In this document: piece by piece, positions 12,825 through 27,011 of the stretch | Position numbering within the stretch: position 1 is the first letter of the stretch | Layout of the letters: the number at the start of each line of letters is the position of its first letter | Assembly: GCA_003402315.1 (NCBI GenBank) | Contig: QFXI01000016.1 | Coordinates: 62,001 to 126,000, forward strand | Source of the DNA: Candidatus Nitrotoga sp. LAW | Lineage (GTDB): Bacteria; Pseudomonadota; Gammaproteobacteria; Burkholderiales; Gallionellaceae | Direction: 5' to 3' | DNA: 64,000 nucleotides | The notes under the pieces: model-generated | Told to the model about the DNA's origin: nothing | Database searches by the model: none | Seen by the model: only the letters and a program-made list of their open reading frames with translations | Position numbers and translations under genes: made by a program

Positions 12825-13382
12825 GGTTATTTTTCATGACTTGAAAAAATCTTCAGCTTGTACCGGCACTAGCTCAAATGATCACTCTTCATTCTGACCA
12901 CTGGTGTGATGCCAAAACGAAGGCCTACATGACAATCCTGCGGGTAGTCCAAAAGCGACTTTTCGCCTACGACAAATAAGTCCTACTGAGCTTCATAATA
13001 CAAAATCCTAACATTATTCTATGGTGTAACCGGCACACTGAAATCTGCGATAGTGTGCACCATTTAGCACGCAAGCTAAAAACACATGAAAAATTTAAAT
13101 TAATATCCAACGTTAACCAGTCTTAAAATTTATGCAGCTTCCCAACAACTGGATGCACAAGCAGTAAAGATGAGCGACAATGAAGCTACCTTGCCCACTG
13201 AACAGCGCAAGAAAAATTGTTCAAGGGCATCTCTGCTTCTAATTAAAAAAACAGGCTTGAGAAATAAAATCAGCAAAACAAAAAAGCACCAATCAACCAG
13301 ACCAAATCAAAGCAAGTCCAGTTCGTAGATTAAAAACCTTTTGCTCAAGCAATTTCTGAATTAAAAAATACTGGAGAGTTTT
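12825..13382. other. Long intergenic region upstream of mgtA and of the zinc-ribbon gene
   Basis: About 560 bases with no supported gene, presumably holding the promoter of mgtA (minus strand) and of the gene at 13383. An imperfect palindrome lies at 13021-13063, with core GCACACT at 13033 and AGTGTGC at 13052 and outer arms ATGGT/ACCAT. The 10-base GGGCATCTCT at 13225 matches the end of the MITE-like element at 2695. The rest is AT-rich and otherwise unremarkable. Confidence 0.5.
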
Positions 13383-13715
13383 ATGGCACAAAGTTTATGC
13401 ACATCATGCGGCTATGTAGGTGAGACGAAAACTATTCCCAAAGGCAATACGGATACCGAAATTATCCTCTGGTTTTGTTTCTTGATTCCGGGCTTGATTT
13501 ATTCAATTTGGCGTTTCCGTTCCAGGCATGCGATATGCTCAATTTGTGACCAAGCAACAATCATTCCTGCTGATTCTCCGCAAGCCCTGCAAATTATTCG
13601 TGAGAACCGCGCAAAACAGGCTAGAGCTGAAATAAATGGTTTCAGGCCACCATCGAAAACAGCGATTAAAGTAGGCAGAATAGCTGGACGTTTCGTCGGT
13701 CGTTTATTCAAATGA
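13383..13715 (+). CDS. Small membrane zinc-ribbon protein (LITAF-like layout)
   Basis: A 110-residue protein with CTSCG at residues 6-10 and CSICD at 52-56. A hydrophobic segment (IILWFCFLIPGLIYSIW) lies between them and a basic C-terminus (KTAIKVGRIAGRFVGRLFK) follows. Two CxxC knuckles separated by a membrane-dipping hydrophobic stretch resemble the LITAF/zinc-ribbon arrangement. The role is unknown. The ribosome site GGAGAG precedes ATG at good distance. A decayed, internally deleted copy lies in the opposite orientation at 17.0-17.2 kb. It may also belong to a bacterial zinc-ribbon family I cannot name with certainty. Confidence 0.75.
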   Translation: MAQSLCTSCGYVGETKTIPKGNTDTEIILWFCFLIPGLIYSIWRFRSRHAICSICDQATIIPADSPQALQIIRENRAKQARAEINGFRPPSKTAIKVGRIAGRFVGRLFK

Positions 13716-13805
13716 CCTAAAATACCGAGAGCCTGTGAAGTTCGCAATCGTTTTTAAATGCAGCTTTCTACTTATGATGTAGCCAATCTGTTGAAGGAGG
13801 AAAGT

Positions 13806-16190
13806 ATGGAACAGCAACGGTATGTCGTGTGGCTTGAGACATTGCGTATGGGCGATGTGGCCAAAGTGGGCGGCAAGAATGCGTCGCTTGGAGAAATGAT
13901 CAGCCAGCTTGCCCATCTCGGGGTGCGTGTGCCGGGCGGCTTTGCTACCACGGCCGCGGCCTATCGCGATTTTCTCGCACAGAGTGATTTGGATAAGCGC
14001 ATTCGCGCAGTGCTCGCCAATCTTGCTGTGACCGATGTGGCCGCGCTGGCTGAGGTCGGCAGCCGGATACGCCAGTGGATTTTGGACACGCCTTTGCCGC
14101 CGCGTTTGGAAAGTGAAGTACGCGACGCCTATGAAAAGATGCAGGCCGAGGCGGGTGTGGATATTTCCTGGGCCATTCGTTCCTCTGCCACGGCGGAAGA
14201 TTTGCCGGACGCTTCGTTCGCCGGGCAGCAGGAAACTTTCCTCAATATTAATGGCGTGGATCATGTCTTATCAGCCATTAAACAGGTATTCGCCTCGCTG
14301 TATAACGATCGTGCCATTGCTTACCGTGTCCATCAGGGATTTAAACACCAGGATGTAGCATTGTCGGCAGGCGTACAGCGCATGGTGCGTAGCGATTTAG
14401 GCGCAAGCGGCGTGATGTTTACGCTGGATACGGAATCTGGTTTTGATCAGGTGGTACTCATTACTTCCGCATATGGACTAGGTGAGACGGTTGTCCAAGG
14501 TGCGGTCAATCCGGACGAATTCTACGTGTATAAACCCGCATTAAAACAAGGTAAAACGGCAGTTATCAGCCGTAATCTCGGCGGCAAGGCGATAAAAATG
14601 ATATTCGGTGCAGGACTCGAAATAGGACGTTCAGTTCTCACTGTAGATGTACCGCCGGCTGAGAGTCAGCGCTTCTCCATTACCGATGCAGAGGTGGAAG
14701 AGCTGGCGCGTTATGGACTGATCATTGAGCAGCATTATGGCCGCGCGATGGATATCGAGTGGGGCAAGGATGGGGTGGATGGTAAACTCTACATATTGCA
14801 GGCACGGCCGGAGACGGTACAGGTGCACGAAACTCGAGGCAAATTGAGGCGTTATCGCTTAAAGCAACAGTCCCCAATATTGGTCAGCGGACGGGCTGTC
14901 GGACAACGTATAGGCAGTGGCCCGGTGTGCTTGGTGGCGGATGCCAGCAAGATGAGCCAAGTGCGGCCAGGCGATGTTTTAGTAACGGATATGACCGACC
15001 CTGACTGGGAGCCAGTAATGAAACACGCGTCGGCGATTGTCACCAATCGAGGCGGGCGCACCTGTCATGCGGCCATTGTGGCCCGCGAACTAGGCATTCC
15101 GGCAGTAGTGGGATGCGGCGATGCAACGCAAATTCTTAAACATGGCGATGCGGTGACAGTGTCTTGTGCCGAGGGAGATATCGGCAAGGTGTATCAGGGC
15201 ATGCTCGACATTGAGGTGTCGGATTTGACGCTGGATGAAATGCCGACCCCGCCAATTAAAATCAGTCTAAACGTGGCGAACCCGGAATTGGCGTTTGAGT
15301 CCAGCCGTCTGCCCAATGCGGGCGTGGGGCTGGCGCGGCTGGAATTTATCATCGCACGGATGATAGGCATACATCCCAGGGCGGTGCTCGATTATCCCAA
15401 TTTGTCTGCAGAGTTAAAAGTGCAGGTGGAAGCAAAGACCGCAGGCTATGCCACGCCGGTAGATTTTTATGTTGAGAAGTTGGCCGAAGGCATCGCCATG
15501 CTGGGCGCGGCTTTTGCACCTAAACCGGTGATCGTGCGTTTTTCGGATTTCAAGTCCAACGAATATTCCAGCTTGCTCGGGGGATCTCAATACGAGCCGA
15601 ATGAAGAGAATCCGATGATCGGTTTACGTGGCGCTTCCCGTTACATTGTAGACAGCTTCCGCGATTGTTTTGCGCTGGAGTGCCGTGCCATACGCTGGGT
15701 GCGCGAAGAAATCGGGCTGACCAACATAGAGGTGATGATTCCCTTCGTGCGCACGCTGGACGAAGCTGGGCTGGTGATAAAAGAACTGGCTAAAAATGGC
15801 TTGCGACGGGGCGAGAACGGCCTGCGCCTGATAATGATGTGCGAGATTCCTTCGAACGCATTACTGGCCGAGCAGTTCCTGGAATATTTTGATGGTTTCT
15901 CCATTGGCTCAAATGACCTGACCCAGCTTACTTTAGGTATAGACCGTGACTCGGGGGTGATAGCGGGCGCATTCGATGAGCGCAACCCGGCAGTAAAAGT
16001 GTTGCTTAGTATGGCGGTTCAGGCTTGCCGCAAAGCCAATAAATACATCGGCATCTGTGGACAAGGCCCGTCCGATCATCCTGACTTAGCGCAGTGGCTA
16101 GTAGGGCAAGGTATTGAGGCAGTTTCGTTGAACCCGGATACCATTGTGGAAACATGGCTATATCTGGCGGAGCAGGCTGCTAAAAAATAA
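13806..16190 (+). CDS. ppsA: Phosphoenolpyruvate synthase
   Basis: A 794-residue enzyme (typical length about 790) that converts pyruvate, ATP and water to phosphoenolpyruvate, AMP and phosphate in gluconeogenesis. The N-terminal ATP-grasp-like domain shows [10 protein letters not shown] and [20 protein letters not shown]. The swivelling phosphohistidine domain has [22 protein letters not shown]. The C-terminal PEP-binding barrel carries [19 protein letters not shown] and the acid/base Cys in [13 protein letters not shown]. The start at 13806 is set by a strong AAGGAGG site 5 bases upstream; the longer frame from 13758 lacks one. It is convergent with the next gene. Confidence 0.97.
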   Translation: MEQQRYVVWLETLRMGDVAKVGGKNASLGEMISQLAHLGVRVPGGFATTAAAYRDFLAQSDLDKRIRAVLANLAVTDVAALAEVGSRIRQWILDTPLPPRLESEVRDAYEKMQAEAGVDISWAIRSSATAEDLPDASFAGQQETFLNINGVDHVLSAIKQVFASLYNDRAIAYRVHQGFKHQDVALSAGVQRMVRSDLGASGVMFTLDTESGFDQVVLITSAYGLGETVVQGAVNPDEFYVYKPALKQGKTAVISRNLGGKAIKMIFGAGLEIGRSVLTVDVPPAESQRFSITDAEVEELARYGLIIEQHYGRAMDIEWGKDGVDGKLYILQARPETVQVHETRGKLRRYRLKQQSPILVSGRAVGQRIGSGPVCLVADASKMSQVRPGDVLVTDMTDPDWEPVMKHASAIVTNRGGRTCHAAIVARELGIPAVVGCGDATQILKHGDAVTVSCAEGDIGKVYQGMLDIEVSDLTLDEMPTPPIKISLNVANPELAFESSRLPNAGVGLARLEFIIARMIGIHPRAVLDYPNLSAELKVQVEAKTAGYATPVDFYVEKLAEGIAMLGAAFAPKPVIVRFSDFKSNEYSSLLGGSQYEPNEENPMIGLRGASRYIVDSFRDCFALECRAIRWVREEIGLTNIEVMIPFVRTLDEAGLVIKELAKNGLRRGENGLRLIMMCEIPSNALLAEQFLEYFDGFSIGSNDLTQLTLGIDRDSGVIAGAFDERNPAVKVLLSMAVQACRKANKYIGICGQGPSDHPDLAQWLVGQGIEAVSLNPDTIVETWLYLAEQAAKK

Positions 16191-16199
16191 CAGGCAAGG

Positions 16200-16955
16200 C
16201 TATATTTCAAGCATTCCACCTTTACAGGTCTTGGCTTGCTCCAGGCGCGTCAGGGTTGGCAGTAGGTTAAGGCCAGTTTCATTCTTTAATATCACCGCCT
16301 GGTCTTTCAAATCATCGATTGAAATACAGACTGGCTCACCCGCTACGGCGAAGGCAATGGTATTACCACTGTCGCAGGATGGAAAAGCCAAGGCGCGGCC
16401 ATCAAAGGCACTGCGGATGCGTTCGACACTATCCTTGAAGCCACGGCTGTGCCCCAAAAGATTAACGGCCATGATGCCTTCTTCGCTCAGGTGGGCGCGT
16501 ACAACTTGATAGAACGGCAAAGTGTCGAGCGCACCAGCGCGGGCATTGGCATCAAATCCATCCACCAGTATCAAGTCATAGGTCTGATCGCTGTTGGCGA
16601 CAAATTCGGCACCATCACCAATTACTATTTTCAATCGCTTGGGGTCTTCCGGCAACTTGAAAAATTGCCGGGCAGCAGCGACTACTGCGGGTTCGATTTC
16701 TACCACAGTGAGGTTGGCCAGGGGTTGGTTGCGATAAAGAAACTTGGTTAGTGAGGCGGCACCGAGACCAATCAATAATACCTTGCGGGGAAAACGGGGC
16801 TCATCGCGTAATAGTAAACTCGCCATCATTTCTTTGGTGTAATCGAGCTCCAGATTCCATGGACGCGCGATGCGCATCGCTCCTTGGGTCCATTCAGAAC
16901 CAAAGTGCAGGGTGCGGACACCGGATTCTTCGCGAATATCAATTGAGACGCTCAT
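16200..16955 (-). CDS. Spermidine synthase-like methyltransferase-fold protein
   Basis: A 251-residue protein with the Rossmann fold of polyamine aminopropyltransferases. It has a nucleotide-binding loop VLLIGLGAASLTKFLY, an acidic motif VVEIEPAVVAAARQFF and GDGAEFVANSDQTYDLILVDGFDA, which holds the Asp pair of the family. The usual N-terminal beta-strand domain of SpeE is short. The first residues still resemble it (SGVRTLHFGSEWTQGAMRI), so true spermidine synthesis is plausible but not certain. It ends 9 bp from the convergent ppsA, and no speD is seen nearby. Confidence 0.75.
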   Translation of the reverse strand: MSVSIDIREESGVRTLHFGSEWTQGAMRIARPWNLELDYTKEMMASLLLRDEPRFPRKVLLIGLGAASLTKFLYRNQPLANLTVVEIEPAVVAAARQFFKLPEDPKRLKIVIGDGAEFVANSDQTYDLILVDGFDANARAGALDTLPFYQVVRAHLSEEGIMAVNLLGHSRGFKDSVERIRSAFDGRALAFPSCDSGNTIAFAVAGEPVCISIDDLKDQAVILKNETGLNLLPTLTRLEQAKTCKGGMLEI

Positions 16956-17004
16956 AATTTTTTACCGAAACTTGTATTTATTGTGCAGGTGCTTTGCTTG
17001 GGTG

Positions 17005-17185
17005 CAGGTTTAAGTTAAGTAAACGACCGACGAAGCATCCAATCACCCCGCCTGCTCCAATAGTAGCTTTCGATGGCGGCCTGAATTCCGGAATTGCGGC
17101 GGCAACCAGATATCACCTACATAGCTGCACGATGTGCAGAAACCTTGTGACGCAAAACTTTCAAATTTTTTATCCAGAAATCAGT
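17005..17185 (-). pseudogene. Decayed inverted copy of the zinc-ribbon gene at 13383
   Basis: Reading the minus strand, 17158 to about 17110 matches the 5' end of the 13383 gene. Its CTSCSYVGD equals CTSCGYVGE, and the ATG has become GCG. From about 17095 down to 17012 it matches the 3' end (FRPPSKATIGAGGVIGCFVGRLL against FRPPSKTAIKVGRIAGRFVGRLF, split by substitutions). The middle, including the membrane segment and the second CxxC, is deleted, and the two parts are in different frames. Similarity also extends about 30 bases upstream into the former leader. A clear pseudogene by loss of start, internal deletion and frameshift. Confidence 0.8.
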
Positions 17186-17618
17186 CTGAGTGATGGGATT
17201 TTAATCTGAGTAACAGAACTTTGTTCTGATTCGATCAAGTTGATAAGTGCTTCTTCGTTTTGTTTTGCTGATTTTATTGCTCAATCCTGTTGTTTTATTC
17301 AAAGCAGGGATTAAAAACATTTTTCTTGTGTTGTTCAAAGCTACGGCAGCTTCATTGTCGCTTATCTTTGCTGCTTGTGCATTCGGTTGTCAAAAATCAT
17401 GTAGCTTTGAAGTATCGACTGTATTAGGTATTGAATCTATCCCACAATTCGGTTCGGCGGGGGGCAGTGTGTGACTTAAAAACACTTGCCTTGTCGTGTG
17501 AGGGTGAAGCGGAATCCGAATTTTCTGTGGGCGTTCAACGAGATAATTTGTATCGACCGATGTGCTGCGGGTATGGATACTTTAATTTGAGCGGTTGAAA
17601 CTATTAATTCTTAAGGAG
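17186..17618. other. Intergenic region upstream of the chemoreceptor gene
   Basis: About 430 bases with no convincing gene. A hydrophobic 75-codon frame (17247-17474) lacks a ribosome site and a recognisable family. The stretch presumably holds the chemoreceptor promoter; I could not find a clear sigma-28 consensus. Confidence 0.45.
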
Positions 17619-17621
17619 ATG

Positions 17622-19247
17622 ATGGTGCTAAACAATATGAAAATCAGCACGCGCTTGATGCTTCTGCTTGTGTTGTTGCTAGTATTGGCGATGGTGGTCG
17701 GCGTGATGGGGTTGATTGCTTCCAGCAACTCGAATACGTCGATGAAATCGGTTTACGACGACCGATTGCTCCCTATTGTGCAATTGAACACCATCGCGCG
17801 AAAAAACCTGCGCAACCGGATCGCTATTGCCAATGGGATTGTCCAGCCGGAACATATGGCCGGTTACCTTAAGGAAATCGAAGAAAACCGCACCGAAATA
17901 AAAAATCAGTGGGATGCCTACATGGCGACCTACCTGACCGAGGAAGAAAAGGGTTTGGCGTCTAAATTCCAGGAGGAGCGCGGTCGCTTCGTCGAAGAAG
18001 GCGTCAAACCGGCCATGGCGGCAATGCGGGCTCAGAATGTAGAAGCTATCAAGCAGGTGCAGACGCGAAATATCCAGCCGCTGTACGAGCCGATGAAGGT
18101 TGCGCTGGACGCGTTGATCAAGCTGCAGGAGCGCGAGGCAAACAATCTATATCTGAACTCCGATGCCACCTATAATAACTCGCGCAAGTTGTTCATCGCG
18201 CTGCTGCTGCTGGGCGCGGCGATGAGCGGCGCGCTGGGGTTTTCGATCATCCATAGCATTAACCGTTCGGTGGACGAGTTGCGCGGCGTGATGGTGCAGA
18301 TGTCGGCGGATGGCGATTTGACCTCGCGCGCAAGGGTGTACGGAAAGGACGAAATCGGTCAGGCGGCGACGGCATTCAACGGTCTGATAGACAGCTTTGT
18401 CAACATCATCCGCCAGGTGCTCGGCAATGCCGACACCTTGTCCAGCACGGCGGCGGTTCTGTCCGCTTCCTCACTAAAAATCGCACAAGGCTCGCAGGCG
18501 CAAAGTGAAGCGACCGCATCTACTGCGGCGTCGGTGGAGCAGATCACCGTGAGTATCAATTCGGTGGCGGCCAATACCGAAGATGTGCGCAAGTTGTCTG
18601 AGAAGAGCCTGCAACAAACCCAGCAGGGTAACCAGAGCGTCACTGCGATGATCGACGAAATTGGTCATGTGCAGGAATCGGTCAACCAGATCGCCGTGTC
18701 AGTAAAGGAGTTTGCCGACAGCATGCACTCGATCTCCGGCATGACTCAACAGGTGAAAGATATCGCCAACCAGACCAATCTGTTGGCACTGAATGCGGCG
18801 ATCGAAGCGGCGCGCGCCGGCGAGCAGGGGCGCGGCTTCGCGGTGGTGGCGGATGAGGTGCGCAAGTTGGCGGAGAAATCCGCGAAATCGGCCAGCGAGA
18901 TTGACCAAGTGACCAATTCGCTGAACCAGAATTCCGCCCATGTCGAGGTTACCGTCCAATCCGGCCTGCGGTCACTGCAGGCGACGCAGGAACAAGTAGA
19001 GCGCGTCTCCGCAGTGTTGACTGAAGCGGGTGCAGCCGTCGCACAATCGAGCCTCGGCGTGGCAGATATCGCCTCGGCCGTCGGCGAGCAAAGCTTGGCA
19101 AGCACCGAGATCGCATGCAATGTGGAAAAGATTGCTCAGATGTCGGAAGAGAACCATACGGCAGTGGAAGCGAATACCCGGGACATCGGGCGTCTGGAGC
19201 AGTTAGCCAAAGAGCTGCAGGGTGCGGTGAGTCGATTCAAGGTGTAA
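17622..19247 (+). CDS. Methyl-accepting chemotaxis protein
   Basis: About 541 residues. The first transmembrane helix ([21 protein letters not shown]) is followed by a roughly 155-residue periplasmic four-helix-bundle domain (4HB_MCP type) and a second helix ([21 protein letters not shown]). HAMP comes next, then the long cytoplasmic coiled coil with the conserved hairpin tip ([35 protein letters not shown]). It senses an unknown small molecule and signals through CheA/CheW, neither of which is in the window. AAGGAG at 17613-17618 allows the ATG at 17622 or a GTG at 17625; the exact start is uncertain. It stands alone as a single-gene unit. Confidence 0.93.
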   Translation: MVLNNMKISTRLMLLLVLLLVLAMVVGVMGLIASSNSNTSMKSVYDDRLLPIVQLNTIARKNLRNRIAIANGIVQPEHMAGYLKEIEENRTEIKNQWDAYMATYLTEEEKGLASKFQEERGRFVEEGVKPAMAAMRAQNVEAIKQVQTRNIQPLYEPMKVALDALIKLQEREANNLYLNSDATYNNSRKLFIALLLLGAAMSGALGFSIIHSINRSVDELRGVMVQMSADGDLTSRARVYGKDEIGQAATAFNGLIDSFVNIIRQVLGNADTLSSTAAVLSASSLKIAQGSQAQSEATASTAASVEQITVSINSVAANTEDVRKLSEKSLQQTQQGNQSVTAMIDEIGHVQESVNQIAVSVKEFADSMHSISGMTQQVKDIANQTNLLALNAAIEAARAGEQGRGFAVVADEVRKLAEKSAKSASEIDQVTNSLNQNSAHVEVTVQSGLRSLQATQEQVERVSAVLTEAGAAVAQSSLGVADIASAVGEQSLASTEIACNVEKIAQMSEENHTAVEANTRDIGRLEQLAKELQGAVSRFKV

Positions 19248-19263
19248 CAAGGCACGGCAGTTT

Positions 19264-20118
19264 TTAACCTTTCCATTGGTTCAATAACCAGCGCGCCCAT
19301 TCTGTTACCTCAGTGGCTGTCATGCCGATTGTAATTTTCTGTTTTGCCACCGCATCGCCTGCCGCGCCATGCAGGTGCACTGCCAACAATAAGGCTTGGT
19401 CCACATCCAATCCTTGGGCGATAAAGGCGGCGATCATGCCAGTCAATACATCGCCCATACCAGGACTACTCATGCCGGGGTTGCCGGTCTTATTTACAAC
19501 TATTTTGTTATCGCGAGTGACGCACAAGCTGTTGGCACCTTTCAATACCACGGCGCTATTAAAGCGTTTAGCCAATTCCTGCGCGGCTTCGGCGCGTACG
19601 GCCTGCACTTCTTCAGTGTTGCAGCCGAGCAGGCGTGCGGCTTCGCCAGGATGAGGGGTAATTACGCTGGCATGCTTGCGTGAAATCAATATGGTGCTCA
19701 AATCTGGACGGAGGGCGAGAATGTTCAATGCGTCAGCATCCAGTACCAGCACGGTATCCAGCTTGAGCGCATCTTGTAAAATTTTCTGAGCAGCGTCATC
19801 GTGCCCCAACCCGCAGCCAATGGCCATTACATCCAGCTTGGATAGGCGCAATGCCACTTGTGCGCTATGTAGCATTAATTCGGGTTGCAATATATCAACA
19901 CTCGGGGCGTTGTCCGCCAGCATGCCCACATGTACACAACCAGCGCCCAGCTTGAGCGCAGCACGCGCAGCCAGCAGCGGTGCGCCGACCATACCGCTGG
20001 CTCCTCCTATGATGGCCACTGTGCCAAACTTGCCCTTATGGCTGTCACGCGGACGAGGGAGCAGAAAAGTGGCGACTTGTTTTTGTGTAATGGTGGGGAT
20101 GCGCGGCGCGGCTGGCAT
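19264..20118 (-). CDS. nnrD: ADP-dependent NAD(P)H-hydrate dehydratase
   Basis: A 284-residue ribokinase-fold enzyme that repairs hydrated NADH/NADPH, dehydrating the S-form with ADP. Signatures are the glycine-rich GTVAIIGGASGMVGAPLLAARAAL region, AIGCGLGHDD, LDADALNIL, ITPHPGEAARLL, VLKGANSLC and the catalytic PGMGDVLTGMIAAF. Only the dehydratase (C-terminal YjeF) domain is present; the epimerase (NnrE) domain found in fused versions is missing. AAGGA lies 9 bases before the ATG at 20118, so an upstream TTG start (20142) is rejected. It is convergent with the chemoreceptor gene and divergent from purL. Confidence 0.93.
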   Translation of the reverse strand: MPAAPRIPTITQKQVATFLLPRPRDSHKGKFGTVAIIGGASGMVGAPLLAARAALKLGAGCVHVGMLADNAPSVDILQPELMLHSAQVALRLSKLDVMAIGCGLGHDDAAQKILQDALKLDTVLVLDADALNILALRPDLSTILISRKHASVITPHPGEAARLLGCNTEEVQAVRAEAAQELAKRFNSAVVLKGANSLCVTRDNKIVVNKTGNPGMSSPGMGDVLTGMIAAFIAQGLDVDQALLLAVHLHGAAGDAVAKQKITIGMTATEVTEWARWLLNQWKG

Positions 20119-20198
20119 GAGTGTATTTTCCTTCGGGTGCAAATGAGGTCACATAGTATAATGGCAAGCTGTTTTTAACAGCCCCTGAGAGCCTGTTT

Positions 20199-23100
20199 AT
20201 GTTCCGCGTGTCCCCCGGTAAGTCTGCGCTATCTTCTTTCCGTCTTGAAAAATTGCGTGCTGTCGTCAGTAACGCACTGCCCAATGTGTTTATAACAGAT
20301 GCATACCATTGGTATTTCGTGGCGTCCAATACGGATTTGTCAGCCACTGAAGCCAATTTGCTAGATACGTTGCTTGGTTTGGATCATGCAAAGAAAAGCC
20401 GGCATAGCGGTAAAGATAGGCTGCAACATCTGCTGGTTGTACCGCGCTTGGGTACCATTTCGCCGTGGTCCTCCAAGGCCACGGATATTGCGCAGCATTG
20501 CAGTCTGCATAGGGTTGAGCGCATTGAGCGCGGCGTTGTGTACTTCGTTAAGACTAAGAATGGCAAAGCATTGACGCAAGCAGAATTGGAAGTGTTGCTG
20601 CCACTACTGCATGACCGTATGACAGAGTCCGTGTTTGACCCTGTGGTTAGTCTTAAAACAGGCTTCAATGATGTAGCAGAAAAAATTTTCCGTCACAGTG
20701 AGCCACTGCCGCTCGCTACTGTGGACATAATGCACGGTGGCAATGCGGCGCTGGCAGCAGCTAATATCGAGATGGGGCTGGCATTGTCCGGTGATGAGAT
20801 TGATTATTTGATGGAGAGTTTCCGTCAGATAGGACGCAATCCTACCGATGTAGAGTTAATGATGTTTGCACAGGCGAACTCCGAACATTGCCGCCATAAG
20901 ATTTTCAATGCGGATTGGGTGATAGACGATGAGCAGCAGGCGATTTCGTTATTCAGCATGATCCGCAATACCCATAAGCTGCATCCAGAAGGTACAGTGG
21001 TTGCGTATTCCGATAATTCCTCTGTCATCGAAGGCGCGCGTATTGAGCGCTTTTATCCGTGCGCCGATGGCGGCTATGCCTACAACGATGAGTTGACGCA
21101 CACGCTGATGAAGGTAGAAACGCATAACCATCCCACGGCCATCTCTCCCTTCGCCGGTGCGGCCACTGGAGCAGGTGGCGAGATACGCGATGAAGGCGCG
21201 ACAGGTTCCGGTTCTAAACCCAAGGCGGGGCTAACGGGGTTCTCTGTATCTAATTTGAATATTCCTGGCTTCGAGCAGCCGTGGGAAATTTACGGCAGCG
21301 CTCTCGCTAAACCCCTTTCGGGTAAAACCCCTCCGATTTATGGCAAGCCGTCACGCATCGCTTCCGCCTTGCAGATCATGCTGGAAGGACCACTTGGCGG
21401 TGCAGCATTCAATAATGAGTTTGGCCGCCCTAATCTGGCCGGTTATTTTCGTACCTTTGAAGAGACTGTCAACAGCGAAATGCGCGGTTATCACAAGCCC
21501 ATTATGTTGGCAGGCGGGGTAGGTAGTATCGCGGCGCAGCATACACACAAGCATTCGTTACCTGTGGGCGCGCTGGTGATCCAATTGGGCGGGGCAGGTA
21601 TGTTAATCGGTCTGGGCGGTGGTGCGGCATCCAGCATGGATACCGGTGCCAATGCGGAAAATCTGGATTTTGCTTCGGTACAACGCGGCAATCCAGAAAT
21701 GCAACGTCGCGCGCAGGAAGTAATTGACCGTTGCTGGCAGATGGGTGACAACAATCCCATCTTGTCCATACACGATGTTGGTGCGGGCGGCATCTCCAAC
21801 GCTTTGCCGGAACTAGTGCATGGCGGTGGGCGCGGCGCTCGTTTTGAATTGCGTGCCGTTCCTTCTGAAGAGCGGGGGATGTCGCCGATGCAAATTTGGA
21901 GCAACGAAGCACAGGAACGCTACGTACTGGCGATTAATCCGGCACGTTTGGATGAGTTTAAAGCGTTGTGCGAGCGTGAACGTTGTCCGTTCGCCGTGCT
22001 GGGGCGCGCAATTGCCGATGACCAATTGATCGTGCATGACGAACTATTTAACAATAATGCGGTGGATATGCCGTTGTTGGTACTGTTAGGCAAGCCACCT
22101 AAAATGACGCGCAATGTAAAGCGCGAGGCTGTGAAGCTTCCTGCATTTGATGTCAGCAAAATAAATCTTAAAGATGCAATCGAGCGCACGTTGCGCTTAC
22201 CCTCCGTGGCTGACAAAACATTCCTTATCAGCATCGGTGACCGCACAGTCGGTGGCTTGACTGCACGCGACCAGATGGTGGGGCCGTGGCAAGTTCCAGT
22301 CGCGGATGTGGCAGTAACCTTGATGGGCTTTAATACGGCATTGGGTGAGGCTTTCGCCTTGGGCGAGCGCACTCCGCTGGCGGTGTTGAATGCTCCGGCT
22401 TCCGGACGAATGGCTGTGGGAGAGGCCATCACCAACATTGCAGCGGCGCGTATCGAAAAGATCGGCGACATCAAGCTATCGGCCAACTGGATGGCGGCCG
22501 CCGGTCATCACGGAGAAGATGCCGCACTGTTTGACACCGTGCGTGCGGTGGGTATGGAGTTGTGCCCACAACTCGGCATTAGCATTCCGGTAGGCAAGGA
22601 CTCCATGTCCATGCGTACAGCGTGGCAGGACGGCACCGAGAAGAAGGCTGTCACGGCTCCGTTGTCGCTCATCGTGACAGCCTTCGCGCCGTGCATGGAT
22701 GCACGTTTAACATTGACGCCGCAATTGACGGCCGATTTGGATACTGTATTGCTGCTGATTGATCTAGGCGAAGGCAAGAACCGCATGGGCGGCTCGGCGC
22801 TGGCGCAGGTGTATAAGCAGGTGGGCAATGTTGGACCTGACCTCGACGATGCGGGCAAGCTCAAAATATTTTTCGACGTTGTCCAGCGCCTGAATAGTGA
22901 GGGCAAGTTGCTGGCTTATCATGACCGTTCGGATGGCGGGTTGTTTGCCACATTATGCGAAATGGCGTTTGCTACCCATGTTGGCCTGACCATAAATCTT
23001 GATGAATGGCAGGGAGATATCCTAAGCACCTTGTTCAACGAAGAATTGGGTGCGGTGGTGCAGGTACATCGCCGCGATTTACAGTATGTGCTGGACGTGT

Positions 23101-24149
23101 ACCATAACGCTGGGCTTGCAGCGGTACGTTCGGTTGCTACTCTGAATACGGGCGGCATGATCGATATCGTGCGGCAAGGCCAAACATTGTTCAGCGAGAC
23201 GGGGGTTAATCTGAAGCGCATCTGGTCTGAAACGACTTACCAGATGCAGAAACTACGTGACAACCCAGCTTGCGCCCAGCAGGAGTATGACCGCATTCTG
23301 GATGCTGTCGATCCTGGCTTGCAAGTGAAACTTACTTATGACCTGAACGAAAATATTACCGCGCCTACACTGCTGAAATGTCGTCCACCAATCGCCATCT
23401 TGCGTGAACAGGGTGTGAACGGCCATGTCGAAATGGCGGCGGCGTTTGACCGTGCCGGCTTCACGGCGGTGGATGTGCACATGAGCGACATCATCACTGG
23501 CCGCGTTAAATTGGCGGATTTTAAAGGGGTGGCGGCGTGCGGCGGTTTTTCCTATGGCGATGTACTAGGGGCGGGCGAAGGCTGGGCAAAATCCATCTTG
23601 TTCAACCCGCGTGCACGGGATGGGTTCGAAGCCTTCTTCAAGCGCGATGATACTTTTGCTCTGGGCGTGTGTAATGGCTGCCAGATGATGAGCAATTTGC
23701 ACGAAATTATTCCAGGGGCAGAACATTGGGCACATTTTGCGCGCAATTTGTCAGAGCAGTTTGAGGCGCGTTTCGTGATGGTGGAGGTGCAGCCCTCGCC
23801 CTCTATTTTATTTGATGGCATGGCAGGCAGCCGCATGCCCATCGTGGTAGCACACGGTGAGGGATATGCCCATTTCGGTAACGACAAACGCTTGAAGGCG
23901 GTGCAGCCGTTGGTCACACTTCGTTATGTGGATAACCATGGCCAGCCGACAGAAACCTACCCACTTAATCCAAACGGTTCGCCGCAGGGTATTACCGGGC
24001 TGACCACAGCTGATGGACGATTCAGCATCATGATGCCTCACCCGGAACGGCTGTTCCGGGCGTTGCAGCATTCCTGGCATCCAGTAAAGTGGGGAGAAAA
24101 TGGAGCATGGCTGAAAATGTTCCAGAATGCGCGCAAGTGGGTTAATTAG
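20199..24149 (+). CDS. purL: Phosphoribosylformylglycinamidine synthase (large single-chain form)
   Basis: A 1316-residue enzyme of purine synthesis that converts FGAR, glutamine and ATP to FGAM. The single-chain form (about 1300 residues) fuses the PurS-like N-terminus, two AIRS-like ATP-binding halves and a class I glutaminase. Visible are [43 protein letters not shown], the glutaminase nucleophile Cys in [12 protein letters not shown], and the His/Glu of [10 protein letters not shown]. The length and domain set are complete. The only neighbour is the divergent nnrD; other pur genes are not in the window. Confidence 0.97.
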   Translation: MFRVSPGKSALSSFRLEKLRAVVSNALPNVFITDAYHWYFVASNTDLSATEANLLDTLLGLDHAKKSRHSGKDRLQHLLVVPRLGTISPWSSKATDIAQHCSLHRVERIERGVVYFVKTKNGKALTQAELEVLLPLLHDRMTESVFDPVVSLKTGFNDVAEKIFRHSEPLPLATVDIMHGGNAALAAANIEMGLALSGDEIDYLMESFRQIGRNPTDVELMMFAQANSEHCRHKIFNADWVIDDEQQAISLFSMIRNTHKLHPEGTVVAYSDNSSVIEGARIERFYPCADGGYAYNDELTHTLMKVETHNHPTAISPFAGAATGAGGEIRDEGATGSGSKPKAGLTGFSVSNLNIPGFEQPWEIYGSALAKPLSGKTPPIYGKPSRIASALQIMLEGPLGGAAFNNEFGRPNLAGYFRTFEETVNSEMRGYHKPIMLAGGVGSIAAQHTHKHSLPVGALVIQLGGAGMLIGLGGGAASSMDTGANAENLDFASVQRGNPEMQRRAQEVIDRCWQMGDNNPILSIHDVGAGGISNALPELVHGGGRGARFELRAVPSEERGMSPMQIWSNEAQERYVLAINPARLDEFKALCERERCPFAVLGRAIADDQLIVHDELFNNNAVDMPLLVLLGKPPKMTRNVKREAVKLPAFDVSKINLKDAIERTLRLPSVADKTFLISIGDRTVGGLTARDQMVGPWQVPVADVAVTLMGFNTALGEAFALGERTPLAVLNAPASGRMAVGEAITNIAAARIEKIGDIKLSANWMAAAGHHGEDAALFDTVRAVGMELCPQLGISIPVGKDSMSMRTAWQDGTEKKAVTAPLSLIVTAFAPCMDARLTLTPQLTADLDTVLLLIDLGEGKNRMGGSALAQVYKQVGNVGPDLDDAGKLKIFFDVVQRLNSEGKLLAYHDRSDGGLFATLCEMAFATHVGLTINLDEWQGDILSTLFNEELGAVVQVHRRDLQYVLDVYHNAGLAAVRSVATLNTGGMIDIVRQGQTLFSETGVNLKRIWSETTYQMQKLRDNPACAQQEYDRILDAVDPGLQVKLTYDLNENITAPTLLKCRPPIAILREQGVNGHVEMAAAFDRAGFTAVDVHMSDIITGRVKLADFKGVAACGGFSYGDVLGAGEGWAKSILFNPRARDGFEAFFKRDDTFALGVCNGCQMMSNLHEIIPGAEHWAHFARNLSEQFEARFVMVEVQPSPSILFDGMAGSRMPIVVAHGEGYAHFGNDKRLKAVQPLVTLRYVDNHGQPTETYPLNPNGSPQGITGLTTADGRFSIMMPHPERLFRALQHSWHPVKWGENGAWLKMFQNARKWVN

Positions 24150-26837
<2,688 letters not shown>

Positions 26838-26932
26838 GATCGGCAGAAAAATGGCTCAGAAGCTTTTGAAATGGAATTTAATTTGATTGCTGGTCACCAG
26901 AGCGAAAGTTTTTATAACTTATTGGAACACGA

Positions 26933-26960
26933 AACGGCGGTGTTAAATACGCCGCTGTTT
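26933..26960. terminator. Candidate hairpin after katG
   Basis: AAACGGCG and CGCCGCTGTTT can pair around a loop of about 10 bases, downstream of the katG stop and upstream of the convergent lpxO-like gene. There is no strong T run, so assignment is tentative. Confidence 0.35.
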
Positions 26961-27011
26961 ACAGCTTGCTTCATCAGTTGAAATTTAAAACCATCATCCT
27001 GTTCCAAATCA

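Noticed and set aside
13704-14264. Minus-strand 186-codon frame opposite the start of ppsA
   Set aside because: It is antisense to a strongly conserved ppsA region and has no family or ribosome site.
17247-17474. 75-codon hydrophobic frame upstream of the chemoreceptor
   Set aside because: No ribosome site, composition of an AT-rich spacer, no family resemblance.
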